Assembly (NCBI GenBank): GCA_000169395.1
Contig: AAXZ01000002.1
Coordinates: 62,001 to 126,000, forward strand
Reading direction: 5' to 3'
DNA length: 64,000 nucleotides
Source of the DNA: Rhodobacteraceae bacterium HTCC2150
GTDB taxonomy: Bacteria; Pseudomonadota; Alphaproteobacteria; Rhodobacterales; Rhodobacteraceae
Shown here piece after piece: positions 55,026 to 64,000 of the stretch (its first letter is position 1; each line of letters begins with the position of its first letter). Made by a program: the position numbers and the translations under genes. Below the pieces are notes generated by a model. The model saw nothing but the letters and a program-made list of their open reading frames with translations, searched no databases and was not told the origin of the DNA.

Positions 55026-56021
55026 ATGGCCGCAAAAAAAGCAGCTGCTAAGTCAAATGTCGATAAAGAAGAATTATTTTCCCATTACCGCGAAATGCTC
55101 TTGATCCGCCGCTTTGAAGAAAAAGCTGGCCAATTATACGGTATGGGCCTTATCGGCGGTTTTTGTCACCTTTACATCGGCCAAGAAGCGGTCGTGGTCG
55201 GTCTAGAAGCGGCAACCAAAGAAGGCGACAAGCGCGTAACATCGTATCGCGACCACGGCCACATGTTGGCTTGTGGCATGGATCCAAAAGGCGTCATGGC
55301 GGAACTAACGGGCCGTGAGGGTGGATATTCCAAGGGGAAAGGTGGCTCTATGCACATGTTCTCAAAGGAAAAACATTTTTATGGTGGCCATGGCATTGTT
55401 GGCGCGCAGGTGCCGATCGGTGCTGGTCTTGCTTTTGCAGACAAATACTTGGGCAACGATAATGTTTCGTTTGCATACTTTGGGGATGGCGCTGCCAACC
55501 AAGGTCAGATCTACGAAACTTTCAACATGGCATCTCTTTGGAAATTGCCGGTGATTTTTGTCGTCGAGAATAATCAATACGCAATGGGAACATCGTTACA
55601 ACGCGCATCATCTTCGCCAGAACTATACACACGCGGTGCCGCATTTGGCATTTCAGGTGAGGCTGTGGATGGCATGGATGTATTGGCGGTTAAGGCCGCT
55701 GGTGAAAAAGCCGTTGCACACTGTCGCGCGGGCAAGGGCCCATATATTTTGGAAATGAAAACCTATCGTTATCGCGGTCACTCAATGTCAGACCCAGCCA
55801 AGTATCGCACCCGTGACGAGGTACAGAAGATGCGCGAAGAGCGCGATCCGATTGATCACGTTCGCGACATTTTGTTGGCTGCGGGTCACGCCACAGAAGA
55901 CTCGCTTAAAGAGATCGATAAGGAAATTAAGAAGGTCGTGAACGAGGCCGCTGAATTTTCTAAAGAAAGTCCATTACCAGCGCTGTCCGAACTATGGACA
56001 GACATTTACGCCGAAGCGTAA
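55026..56021 (+). CDS. pdhA: Pyruvate dehydrogenase E1 component, alpha subunit
   Basis: This 331-residue subunit and PdhB decarboxylate pyruvate with thiamine pyrophosphate. Motifs are LIGGFCHLYIGQEAVVVG, SYRDHGHMLACG, the thiamine-binding GDGAANQGQIYE...VVENN, and RYRGHSMSDPAKYR with the phosphorylatable Ser loop. It begins the pdhA-pdhB-pdhC operon, with a good ribosome site (AAAGGAC). It belongs to the alphaproteobacterial, mitochondrial-type heterotetrameric E1. Confidence 0.96.
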   Translation: MAAKKAAAKSNVDKEELFSHYREMLLIRRFEEKAGQLYGMGLIGGFCHLYIGQEAVVVGLEAATKEGDKRVTSYRDHGHMLACGMDPKGVMAELTGREGGYSKGKGGSMHMFSKEKHFYGGHGIVGAQVPIGAGLAFADKYLGNDNVSFAYFGDGAANQGQIYETFNMASLWKLPVIFVVENNQYAMGTSLQRASSSPELYTRGAAFGISGEAVDGMDVLAVKAAGEKAVAHCRAGKGPYILEMKTYRYRGHSMSDPAKYRTRDEVQKMREERDPIDHVRDILLAAGHATEDSLKEIDKEIKKVVNEAAEFSKESPLPALSELWTDIYAEA

Positions 56022-56047
56022 GCAACAGATAAGACGGAGAAAAAACC

Positions 56048-57415
56048 ATGGCGACCGAAATTCTGATGCCCGCTCTTTCCCCCACGATGGAGGAAGGCAC
56101 ATTGGCCAAATGGCTGGTAAAAGAGGGTGATACAATCACATCTGGCATGATCATTGCCGAAATTGAAACTGACAAAGCTACGATGGAATTTGAAGCTGTT
56201 GACGAGGGCACGATGGGTCAAATCTTGATCCCAGAGGGCACAGAAGGTGTCAAAGTTAATGCCGCCATCGCCATTTTGCTTGAAGACGGCGAAGAGGCTG
56301 GAACAACGCCTGCCGCATCCCCTGCCCCAGCGCAGGTCACAGCAGCAGCCGAGGCGCCCGTAACAGTGCCGGCCGTTGCGGCAGCACCAGTTCAAAGTGC
56401 TCCCGTTGAAATTGACGTTCCAGAAGGCACCGAAATGCGCGCAACAACCGTGCGCGAAGCAATTCGCGATGCAATGGCTGAAGAAATGCGGAGCAACCCT
56501 AATGTATTTTTGATGGGTGAAGAGGTTGCCGAATACCAAGGCGCATATAAAATTTCGCAAGGCATGTTGGATGAATTTGGCGCAAAACGCGTGATCGACA
56601 CACCAATTACAGAACACGGCTTCGCTGGTATCGCGGTTGGTGCATCTTTTGGCGGTTTGAACCCGATCGTCGAATTTATGACGTTCAACTTTGCCATGCA
56701 GGCCATTGATCACATCATCAATTCGGCGGCCAAAACGCTTTATATGTCTGGCGGCCAAATGGGTGCACCTATGGTATTCCGTGGTCCAAATGGCGCAGCT
56801 GCCCGCGTTGGTGCACAGCACAGCCACGATTATGCGGCATGGTATGCCCAAATCCCTGGTCTGAAAGTTGTGATGCCGTATTCTGCTTCGGATGCAAAAG
56901 GTCTGCTTAAAACAGCGATCCGTGACCCCAATCCGGTAATCTTTTTGGAAAATGAAATTCTGTATGGCCGCTCGTTTGATGTGCCGGTAATGGATGACTA
57001 CACTGTTCCATTCGGCAAAGCACGTATTTGGCGCGAGGGCACAGATGTTACCATCGTATCCTTTGGAATTGGCATGCATTATGCCCTAGAAGCGGCCGAC
57101 AAATTGGCTGAGGATGGCATTTCAGCCGAGGTTATCGATTTACGGACATTGCGCCCTCTAGACACTGACACGGTTGTTAAATCTGTCATGAAAACAAATC
57201 GATGTGTCACAGTCGAGGAAGGTTTCCCCGTGTGTTCAATCGGTGGACATATTTCAAATGTTCTTATGCAAGAGGCATTTGATTATCTAGACGCGCCGGT
57301 CATTACCTGCACCGGGAAAGATGTTCCAATGCCGTATGCCGCCAATTTGGAAAAGCTTGCTTTGGTCACGACCGACGAAGTCATCGCAGCTGTTAAACAA
57401 GTCACTTATCGTTAA
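56048..57415 (+). CDS. pdhB: Pyruvate dehydrogenase E1 component, beta subunit, with lipoyl domain
   Basis: A 455-residue fusion: an N-terminal lipoyl domain (residues 1-80, with the lipoylated Lys in [17 protein letters not shown]), an Ala/Pro-rich linker (about 90-125), then the transketolase-type E1 beta (from about 133, [15 protein letters not shown]). The extra lipoyl domain on E1 beta is a known alphaproteobacterial trait. The lipoyl part closely resembles that of pdhC but with many synonymous differences, so it is an old duplication rather than recent gene conversion. Confidence 0.95.
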   Translation: MATEILMPALSPTMEEGTLAKWLVKEGDTITSGMIIAEIETDKATMEFEAVDEGTMGQILIPEGTEGVKVNAAIAILLEDGEEAGTTPAASPAPAQVTAAAEAPVTVPAVAAAPVQSAPVEIDVPEGTEMRATTVREAIRDAMAEEMRSNPNVFLMGEEVAEYQGAYKISQGMLDEFGAKRVIDTPITEHGFAGIAVGASFGGLNPIVEFMTFNFAMQAIDHIINSAAKTLYMSGGQMGAPMVFRGPNGAAARVGAQHSHDYAAWYAQIPGLKVVMPYSASDAKGLLKTAIRDPNPVIFLENEILYGRSFDVPVMDDYTVPFGKARIWREGTDVTIVSFGIGMHYALEAADKLAEDGISAEVIDLRTLRPLDTDTVVKSVMKTNRCVTVEEGFPVCSIGGHISNVLMQEAFDYLDAPVITCTGKDVPMPYAANLEKLALVTTDEVIAAVKQVTYR

Positions 57416-57429
57416 ACGGGAGAGCAAAA

Positions 57430-58707
57430 ATGCCAACTGAAATTTTGATGCCCGCCCTATCTCCAACGATGGAAGAAGGCACATTAGCCAAGTGGCTAGT
57501 GAAGGCTGGTGATACCGTGAATTCTGGTGACTTGATCGCCGAAATTGAAACTGACAAAGCCACCATGGAATTTGAAGCGGTCGATGAAGGCGTGATCAGC
57601 GAATTATTGGTCGCTGAGGGCAGCGAAGGTGTGGCGGTGAACACGGCGATTGCTATCTTGCTGGTAGACGGCGAAGAAGCTGGTACAAAACCAACAGCTA
57701 AACCAAAAGAAACGGCAGCAGCACCTGCGCCTGCCGCGTCGGTTTCTGCTGTTGTCTCCTCAGTTTCGCCTCAACCACTAGCCGAAAAGGGCGATCGCGT
57801 ATTTGCAACGCCCTTGGCCAGACGTATTGCCAAACAAAATGGCGTTGATCTGGGCGCTGTATCGGGATCTGGCCCACACGGCCGCATCATCAAAGCGGAT
57901 GTCGAAGGTCTGTCTGCTACTGCTGCGCCGGTGGCCACATCAACAGCGCCAGCTGCAAAACAAGAGATTGCCAGCTCGGCAACTTCAGACAGCGTCAAAG
58001 CAATGTATGCGGATCGTGAATACAAAGAAATTCCACTGAACGGTATGCGAAAAATCATTGCTGGCCGTCTTACCGAAGCAAAGCAAACGATCCCGCATTT
58101 TTACTTGCGTCGTGACATTTTGTTGGATGAACTGCTGGCTTTCAGATCAACACTAAACAAAAAACTTGCTGCACGTGAAATCAAACTAAGTGTAAATGAT
58201 TTCATCATCAAAGCATGCGCATTGGCATTACAAGATGTGCCTGCTGCCAATGCAGTTTGGGCCGAAGATCGCGTATTACAGATGGTTAAATCAGACGTGG
58301 CCGTCGCTGTCGCCATTGACGGCGGATTGTTCACACCTGTTTTACAAGATTCCGACACGAAAACGCTTTCAACTCTAAGTACTGAGATGAAAGATTTGGC
58401 CGCACGCGCGCGTGACAAAAAACTGGCCCCACACGAATACCAAGGCGGCAGCTTTGCGATTTCAAACCTTGGCATGATGGGCGTTGATAATTTCGATGCT
58501 GTTATTAACCCACCCCATGGCGCAATTCTGGCCGTAGGTGCCGGCAAACGTAAACCTGTTGTCGGTCCAAACGGAGATCTAACATCGGCAACTGTGATGT
58601 CAGTCACGCTTTCTGTGGATCACAGGGTGATCGATGGTGCATTGGGTGCCGAGCTATTGCAGTCCATTGTGGATTATTTGGAAAGCCCAATTGCAATGCT
58701 GGCCTAA
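57430..58707 (+). CDS. pdhC: Pyruvate dehydrogenase E2, dihydrolipoamide acetyltransferase
   Basis: A 425-residue core of the complex. It has one lipoyl domain (1-80, DKATMEF with the lipoyl-Lys), an Ala-rich hinge, a peripheral subunit-binding domain (about 120-155, ATPLARRIAKQNGVDLGAVS) and the catalytic acyltransferase with the active-site HRVIDGALGAELL near the end. E3 (lpd) is not in the window. Its ribosome site overlaps the pdhB end (GGGAGAGC), so all three are co-made. Confidence 0.96.
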   Translation: MPTEILMPALSPTMEEGTLAKWLVKAGDTVNSGDLIAEIETDKATMEFEAVDEGVISELLVAEGSEGVAVNTAIAILLVDGEEAGTKPTAKPKETAAAPAPAASVSAVVSSVSPQPLAEKGDRVFATPLARRIAKQNGVDLGAVSGSGPHGRIIKADVEGLSATAAPVATSTAPAAKQEIASSATSDSVKAMYADREYKEIPLNGMRKIIAGRLTEAKQTIPHFYLRRDILLDELLAFRSTLNKKLAAREIKLSVNDFIIKACALALQDVPAANAVWAEDRVLQMVKSDVAVAVAIDGGLFTPVLQDSDTKTLSTLSTEMKDLAARARDKKLAPHEYQGGSFAISNLGMMGVDNFDAVINPPHGAILAVGAGKRKPVVGPNGDLTSATVMSVTLSVDHRVIDGALGAELLQSIVDYLESPIAMLA

Positions 58708-58724
58708 AACAAACGAAAATTAAT

Positions 58725-58763
58725 AAAAAAGGCGCCCTTGTTGAACATGGGCGCCTTTTTTTT
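58725..58763. terminator. Bidirectional terminator between pdhC and cysE
   Basis: AAAAAA (58725-58730), GGCGCCC (58731-58737), an 11-base loop, GGGCGCC (58749-58755) and TTTTTTTT (58756-58763) form a perfect G+C-rich stem flanked by A and T runs, functional for both convergent genes. The T run overlaps the cysE stop codon. Confidence 0.9.
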
Positions 58764-59571
58764 ATTCGTTAATGCCTAAAATTTGGTTCATCGTCAGGCT
58801 TGGGTGATCGCATCCCGCCTCTCCGACGATTTTGGCGGGTACACCTGCCACGGTTTTGCAATCAGGGACGTTCTGTAAAACCACCGAACCTGCTGCCACG
58901 CGTGAACAATTACCCACTTCAATATTGCCTAATACCTTGGCACCAGCACCGATCAATACGCCATCTCCAATTTTCGGATGACGAATGTGATCTTCTTTAC
59001 CGGTTCCGCCTAATGTTACCGAATGCAACATCGAAACATTATCACCAACACGGGCCGTTTCGCCGATGACAATTGAATGCGCGTGATCAATCATCAATCC
59101 ACGACCAATTGTTGCCGCTGGGTGAATGTCGACGCCAAATACCTCGGATACACGCATTTGGAAAAAGTACGCCATATCTTTACGCCCTGCATTCCAAAGT
59201 GAATGCCCAATACGAAAGGCTTGAACGGCTTGAAAACCTTTGAAATATAAAATCGGCTGCAACAACCGATGGCACGCCGGATCACGTTCATAAATCGCCA
59301 TAAGATCTGCACGTGATGATTGGCCGATGTCGGCGTCATTTTCATAAACATGATCTGCAATTTCACGCAAAATCTGTTCAGACATCTCAGCCGACGCCAG
59401 TTTCATTGAAACCCGATAAGCCAAAGCTGCCTCAAGCGTGTCATGATGCAACAAAGTAGAATGGATTAAACCACCAAGCAACGGTTCCGCAACAACGGCT
59501 TCTTCTGCCTCTTTACGAATTTGACCCCAAACAGGATCCAGAGTTGATAGTTTCTGATCTAACTTGCTCAT
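58762..59571 (-). CDS. cysE: Serine O-acetyltransferase
   Basis: A 269-residue trimer-forming enzyme that makes O-acetylserine for cysteine synthesis. The N-terminal helical domain is present, followed by a left-handed beta-helix of hexapeptide repeats (IGRGLMIDHAHSIVIGETAR, IGDGVLIGAGAKVLGNIEVG) with the catalytic DH pair. The C-terminal tail ends ILGINE; tails of this kind carry the cysteine-feedback and synthase-binding end. Convergent with pdhC across a bidirectional terminator. Confidence 0.94.
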   Translation of the reverse strand: MSKLDQKLSTLDPVWGQIRKEAEEAVVAEPLLGGLIHSTLLHHDTLEAALAYRVSMKLASAEMSEQILREIADHVYENDADIGQSSRADLMAIYERDPACHRLLQPILYFKGFQAVQAFRIGHSLWNAGRKDMAYFFQMRVSEVFGVDIHPAATIGRGLMIDHAHSIVIGETARVGDNVSMLHSVTLGGTGKEDHIRHPKIGDGVLIGAGAKVLGNIEVGNCSRVAAGSVVLQNVPDCKTVAGVPAKIVGEAGCDHPSLTMNQILGINE

Positions 59572-59680
59572 CGTGCCATCCTTTAGCTGGTTCCTAATTA
59601 TAGCACATAAGCGACTGGAACAAAATTAAAAGGCTTGATTACAGGTATAACCAAATTGAATGAACGTTTAAGCGGCTCAA

Positions 59681-59974
59681 TCAGGCCAAAGATCGCAGCC
59701 GCCAAATAACAACAGCATCCAACGTTAAACTTAGACAGGAACAATACTCTGGGCTTCCTAAAGTTGGCTCAGAGGGTAAGTTTGGTAAAGGTACCGCCCG
59801 GCGCAATGTACCGTCGCCCCAAATATTATGCGGCTTTCGGAACCGTTTTCTAAATTTATCCGCGAAATGCGCGTGCTGCATCAAACCATTGACTGTTTCT
59901 CCCCTCAACTTTGGTGAAACCGTCAACAAATACAGTGCAACACTAACGACATCATCATGGGTAATCATGCGCAT
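59681..59974 (-). CDS. Small hypothetical gene at the end of the GTA cluster
   Basis: A 97-residue protein with MRMITHDDVVSVALYLLTVS and FADKFRKRFRKPHNIWGDGT, and a C-terminal GSPEYCSCLSLTLDAVVIWR. The start codon follows the stop of the DUF2793 gene by one base (TAA then A then ATG), which argues for co-translation with it. A helical protein of this size is often found beside the GTA tail genes in Rhodobacterales; I do not know its function. No good ribosome site of its own is visible. Confidence 0.55.
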   Translation of the reverse strand: MRMITHDDVVSVALYLLTVSPKLRGETVNGLMQHAHFADKFRKRFRKPHNIWGDGTLRRAVPLPNLPSEPTLGSPEYCSCLSLTLDAVVIWRLRSLA

Positions 59975-59975
59975 T

Positions 59976-60686
59976 TTATGCGCCTGATGGTGTCATGATG
60001 TCATAATGCAATGCCAATCGAACCACCCCACCAGCAAAGTCGCCACCGTCAGCACTAATCACAATAGGCACCGAATTATAATACGTAATTATCCGCGTTG
60101 AGGGCCCATTAATCCAGCTACCCTGTGCCACTCCAATGCTGTTTGTATATCTAGTTTGTGCAACGGATATCCCCACATTCCAGCTCGTTAGCGTGCCGGT
60201 AATTTCCGTCAAAATTCGCCCAGTCACACCATAAACCAAAGCATACTTAGGTATATCCAACGTAGTGGTGTTCTGGGAACCAGTTGTAATTACATGATCT
60301 ATTTCAACCACATGATGCGTGGTGCGTGCACCATTCATACTGCCCACAGATGCAGCCGCCCCCCACTGCACGCCGTCCCAGAGAAACTGAGCCGCCTCAT
60401 CAACAATATACCCCTGCCAACCAACTTTTGGTGAAACAAACCGCCATGAACTGTTGACTCGAATTGCCAGCTTTCCATCTTGTCCCCCCCAAGCATCAAC
60501 GGCACCAGTTGGCACAAAAAACACCGAGCCATCCACCTCGGTTTCAGTGGGTTGCGTTATTGAGCGCGAAACGATGGCCAATTGCGACAGCCCATCCAAA
60601 AGACTTAAACTTTCATTCAAGGTCACATGTTTTTGCGCTTGATTGCCCTCTAACATCGGCAAGGTTAAATTTGGTGTATTCGTCAT
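59976..60686 (-). CDS. DUF2793 domain protein, GTA tail-associated
   Basis: A 236-residue protein. The N-terminal DUF2793 domain reads TNTPNLTLPMLEGNQAQKHV, then LNESLSLLDGL and FFVPTGAVDAWGGQDGKLAI; the C-terminal half is beta-rich with repeats of Thr and Ser, like a tail fibre or baseplate decoration. Proteins with this domain act as fibre parts of Rhodobacter gene transfer agents. It overlaps the end of the host-specificity gene by four bases (ATGA). Confidence 0.8.
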   Translation of the reverse strand: MTNTPNLTLPMLEGNQAQKHVTLNESLSLLDGLSQLAIVSRSITQPTETEVDGSVFFVPTGAVDAWGGQDGKLAIRVNSSWRFVSPKVGWQGYIVDEAAQFLWDGVQWGAAASVGSMNGARTTHHVVEIDHVITTGSQNTTTLDIPKYALVYGVTGRILTEITGTLTSWNVGISVAQTRYTNSIGVAQGSWINGPSTRIITYYNSVPIVISADGGDFAGGVVRLALHYDIMTPSGA

Positions 60687-63600
60687 TCTACGGTTACTCC
60701 TGCATAAGGGCCGGCGCCAAATCGTTCTGAAATTTGCGCAACTTCAATTTTTAATGTCCCGGTTGTGCCGTCTGAAACTTGATCTGCTTGGGAATAGGTC
60801 CAATTGGGCACTGTCAAATCAACCTCTCGCACCAAACTTCCGTCTCGCAATACCCGCACATGATAGGCCTCGCTTGTTTCCCCCAAGGGCACATCGGCTG
60901 CTTGCCAATTGTCACCATCAATGCGTGTTCTGCGTACCCAACTCGTTGTAACATTGCTGTTTTGATCAAAGGACGCTGATAGATGAGAGGGGCGATATGG
61001 ACGCAAACCAACGCCAGCAAAGGCCAAATATTCTTCAACATAAGACGCATGATCAAAGTTACGCGTTGACGGTCCATACCGATAGTAACGCGCAAGATTT
61101 CGCGACGAACTTGCTAAATTTAATTGGGGCACAGTCCCATCCAGCAATACGGCATAGGACCCCGTCTGCCAAAAGTCGGGAATATATGCATCCGTTCCCT
61201 GCTGCCCCCTTAAAAGACCAGACAACTCGTAGATATCCGTATCAATCAAACTGGCAGTGGCGAACTGGATGATTTCCCAGTTGTTTGTTGAGGAATTGCC
61301 AATCGCGATCACGTTCGCACCATTTAAAACGGCTTCTTTAGATGCAGAGGACAAGGTTCCATTAGCAAGACGAACACGTAACCGACTGCCCATATCCCAT
61401 AATGAAGGCTCGGTTTTAACCAACTCACTTTCGGTCATGCCGATCACCGCGCTCTGGGATACGCCAGTATTAAAACTAAAACCATTTTCACTAGGTGACG
61501 AGAATAAATTGACCCCACCTGGCCAAGGCGATGCCGTGGTTGCAAAATGTGGTGAAATCTCATCTTCGTCACCCGGTAACAAGGGCAAATCCAAAAACAA
61601 TCCCAAAACAGGTGCTGCCGCAACATATTGCGAGCTGATCAAAATTTCTTCTTCGACCTCACCGGGCAAATAGGCATCGACCTCAACCCTCACGGCTTCA
61701 ACTTTTCGCAAACCGCTGTCATCAACGCGATCAATTCGGTACCGAGACACCCCGTTTTCGCCCGTCAATTCAACGACATGGCCTGCGCCAATATCACTGG
61801 CAGACGGCGGTAATTCAAACGTTACCCCATCCTGTGCAATTCTTGTTTCTGCCAACCAACGCTCGGTGATCGCGCGGGCCTCACCAGACGTGAAGGCCAA
61901 TCCAAATTCTGATTGCGACAAGACCAACAAGGGATCATCGGCAAAAACCGTTTCAGCAATTCGTGCGCGAAAATCACCATCCGCCTCAACATAATTCAAG
62001 CGAACTCGTCCAATCGTTTCTGATTGGGCAAGCCGCGTTAAAGACAAACTATCGCTGTCACCGTCCAACGCCATTTGGCTTGCCTCATACTCAAAATCAC
62101 GCCGACCATTGCGATTGCGAAAGATCAATTTTCCTTCGCGTTCAATGGCGTCGAATCCATAAGCAAGCATCAAAGGTTGCAGGCTAGCCCGCGCCGTTTC
62201 AATATCGGGCAAAACATAGCCACGCACCATGCCATAAAGCTCGCTTGTATCCACACCGACAAGCCCTGCACGCTGGCAAATTTCCTCAACGACGTCGGCA
62301 AGTGGTTGGTTCGCAGTACGCCCGGTCAACCAATGCCCACGTGCATAATTTTCACCATCCGACCAAACCGATGTTAGGTTTGGAAAGAACGGGAATGGTC
62401 GAGCATCCCACGCCCAAACGTGTGCACGCGACATATCAACCATCAATCCATCATATAACTCAGAATAAGGATTGTTCGTCTCATCTTTCCAATATGAATA
62501 AAGCGCCTCAAGGTACTTCATCTGCATCAAATCGTCACGAAATCCGTTGGAATATCTTGGAATACCGGATTCACTGGACTCCACATCAAGAAATCTGTTG
62601 GGTTGATTGGTGCCTTTGTTGATAGCGGCACACCCAATTTCTGTGAACCAAATAGGCTTTGATCTGGGGACCCAATTCGTGGCAATCCAATTTCTAACCC
62701 CACCAACACGTTCATGATGCGGCAATGACCACCAACTGTTCAAATCTTTGTATCGATATATCCAATCTTCGCCATGAGCCTCATCACTGATCGGGCTGCG
62801 AATTTGGGCTTCACGGGCGTTTTCATGGGCATAAAACCAATCAAACCCCTCGCCGCCTTCAATATTTCCTTTAAGATAATCAAGGTTATAAATTTCACCA
62901 AAATTCGCATCAGCGTGATCTTCACCATCGCGCCAATCTGACAGGGGTATGTAATTGTTGATCCCAACAAAATCGATGTTGGCATCCGCCCACAATGGAT
63001 CAAGGTGAAATAGAACGTCCCCTGACCCGTCTTGCGGATGATAACCAAAGTATTCTGACCAATCCGCGGCATAGCCGATATTGGTTTCAGGTCCTAAAAT
63101 CAAGCGCACTTCTGCGGCCAAACTGATAAGAGCTTGCACTGCTGGAAATCCACCAGTTGCATCACGCAACTGGGTCAATCCTCGCATTTCAGAACCGATG
63201 CAAAATGCCGTCACACCACCGGCCACCGCGCACAAATGTGCATAGTGTAAAATGAAACGTCGATATCCCCAATCTTCATCACCATTGTAAGAAACAACCG
63301 ATCCAGCAGTTGAAAAATTAGATGCCACGGCTTGACCGAAAAATTGATCAACCTCTTCAGCTAAAACCTCTGTTTGATCAGTCGTGCCAGTTAATCCTGG
63401 CGCTATCGTGCTGGTAATTCGGCCACGCCAAGGTAAAACCGCCTGATCTATATTTGAAGAATAAGGATCACCCAATCCATTACCTTCAAGAATTTCCATT
63501 AAAATAAATGGATAAAATACAGCATCTTGCCCATTGATATTAATGTTTTGAACGGCCTCAATTACCGATTGATCCGAGGGAGTTCCCCCATAAACTGGAC

Positions 63601-64000
63601 CATCATCATTTTCACCAACCGAAAGTGCCGTGTTGCGCGTAAGGCCCGAAACCGACCACGCAACACTGGCACCATCTTGCCCCATTGGCTCAACCTTCGG
63701 CCGAATGCTGCAATCATTTGCTTTCAAGTTGTCACCAAACCAACTGACAACCAATGAGATTTATTTGCAATTCGGTACCTCGGCACGCAACGTATCCATT
63801 GAGGTTTCGAAATCTGATTTGCCACTTGGGGAATGCACGTTAAGCGCGCCTTGCTCACCCAAACCATTGCTTGAAAAAACAGGCGTTGTCGCTAATGAAA
63901 ACTCACCAGTACCGGGGATAAGGGCAACGCCTTCTGTACCCCCACAAACCGAGGTCGCAAGATCCCGACTGTCAGGTTGCGCATGACGAACAATCTCGAA
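60683..64000 (-). pseudogene. GTA host-specificity / tail-tip protein (g15), with in-frame TAA
   Basis: The right edge carries most of the large tail-tip protein of the Rhodobacter-type gene transfer agent (g15). Visible parts include a GTA TIM-barrel-like domain (VVSWFGDNL, VGINNYIPLSDWRDGEDHAD, HERVGGVRNWIATNWVP), the GTA host-specificity domain and C-terminal Ig-like repeats. The frame is open from the window edge (79 codons) up to a TAA at 63761-63763 and open again after it for 1,026 codons. Around the stop the reading PNCK-stop-ISLVVSWFG is otherwise in register, so a single base change, not a frameshift, is the simplest cause. Initiation at the TTG 63754 has no clear ribosome site. Confidence 0.88.

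Noticed and set aside
56006-57079. 357-codon open frame opposite pdhB
   Set aside because: Reads as His/Cys/Phe-rich nonsense, complementary to a certain gene; no ribosome site.

Overview
The window looks like chromosome from a marine Rhodobacterales (Roseobacter-group) alphaproteobacterium of moderate G+C. This rests on the end of a gene transfer agent (GTA) cluster at the right edge, the gene order lptF-lptG-lptD-surA-pdxA-rsmA, the DUF4167 protein, the clan AA retropepsin-like protease, the split pdhA / lipoyl-pdhB / pdhC operon and a TPP riboswitch ahead of thiBPQ. The genus is an inference and is not pinned down.

Layout. Positions 1-3240 do not look like the rest. There are three small leftward genes (one cut by the window edge, one CxxC zinc protein, one sigma-factor-like HTH protein), then a back-to-back promoter pair near 1340, then about 1.85 kb with no convincing gene but full of palindromes, short direct repeats and hairpins. 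The phage-like style (ATGA overlap, tiny genes, AT-rich bases) suggests the end of a phage-derived or other mobile element. 3261-8239 holds an M20 amidohydrolase, a shrunken M24 peptidase relic, a small coiled-coil protein, a sulfatase and a nitrilase-family hydrolase. 8269-11592 is the thiamine ABC transporter thiBPQ under a TPP riboswitch. 11671-20820 holds a large XRE-TPR regulator, a PhyH dioxygenase, TfoX-C, ndk, an ABC-F ATPase, marC, a retropepsin-like protease and holC-pepA. 20945-28332 is the LPS-export and outer-membrane operon. 28340-34895 holds DUF4167, prmC-prfA, agmatinase, a second M20 hydrolase and mazG. 34978-46934 holds an iron-binding protein gene with a palindromic operator, a nucleoside hydrolase, selO, an EamA exporter, a Na+/H+ antiporter, a Fur-family regulator, a fatty acid hydroxylase, enolase, anmK and tyrS. 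47009-54926 holds DUF3179, two cyclophilins, pgk, a Hint-domain protein, a Sel1 protein, a frameshifted class I aldolase and ftsB. 55026-59571 is the pyruvate dehydrogenase operon and cysE. 59681-64000 is the tail end of a GTA cluster.

How the genes work together. Central carbon genes are close together (enolase, pgk, aldolase, pdhABC), as are cell-envelope genes (lptFGD, surA, anmK, ftsB) and translation-termination genes (prmC modifies the release factor made by prfA). The GTA tail genes would serve particle adhesion.

Most unusual points: an in-frame TAA inside the GTA host-specificity gene; a one-base frameshift in the aldolase gene; and the structured gene-free block at 1.37-3.24 kb, headed by a near-consensus sigma-70 promoter. 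The two gene lesions could be real decay or sequence/assembly errors, and I cannot tell which from the sequence alone.
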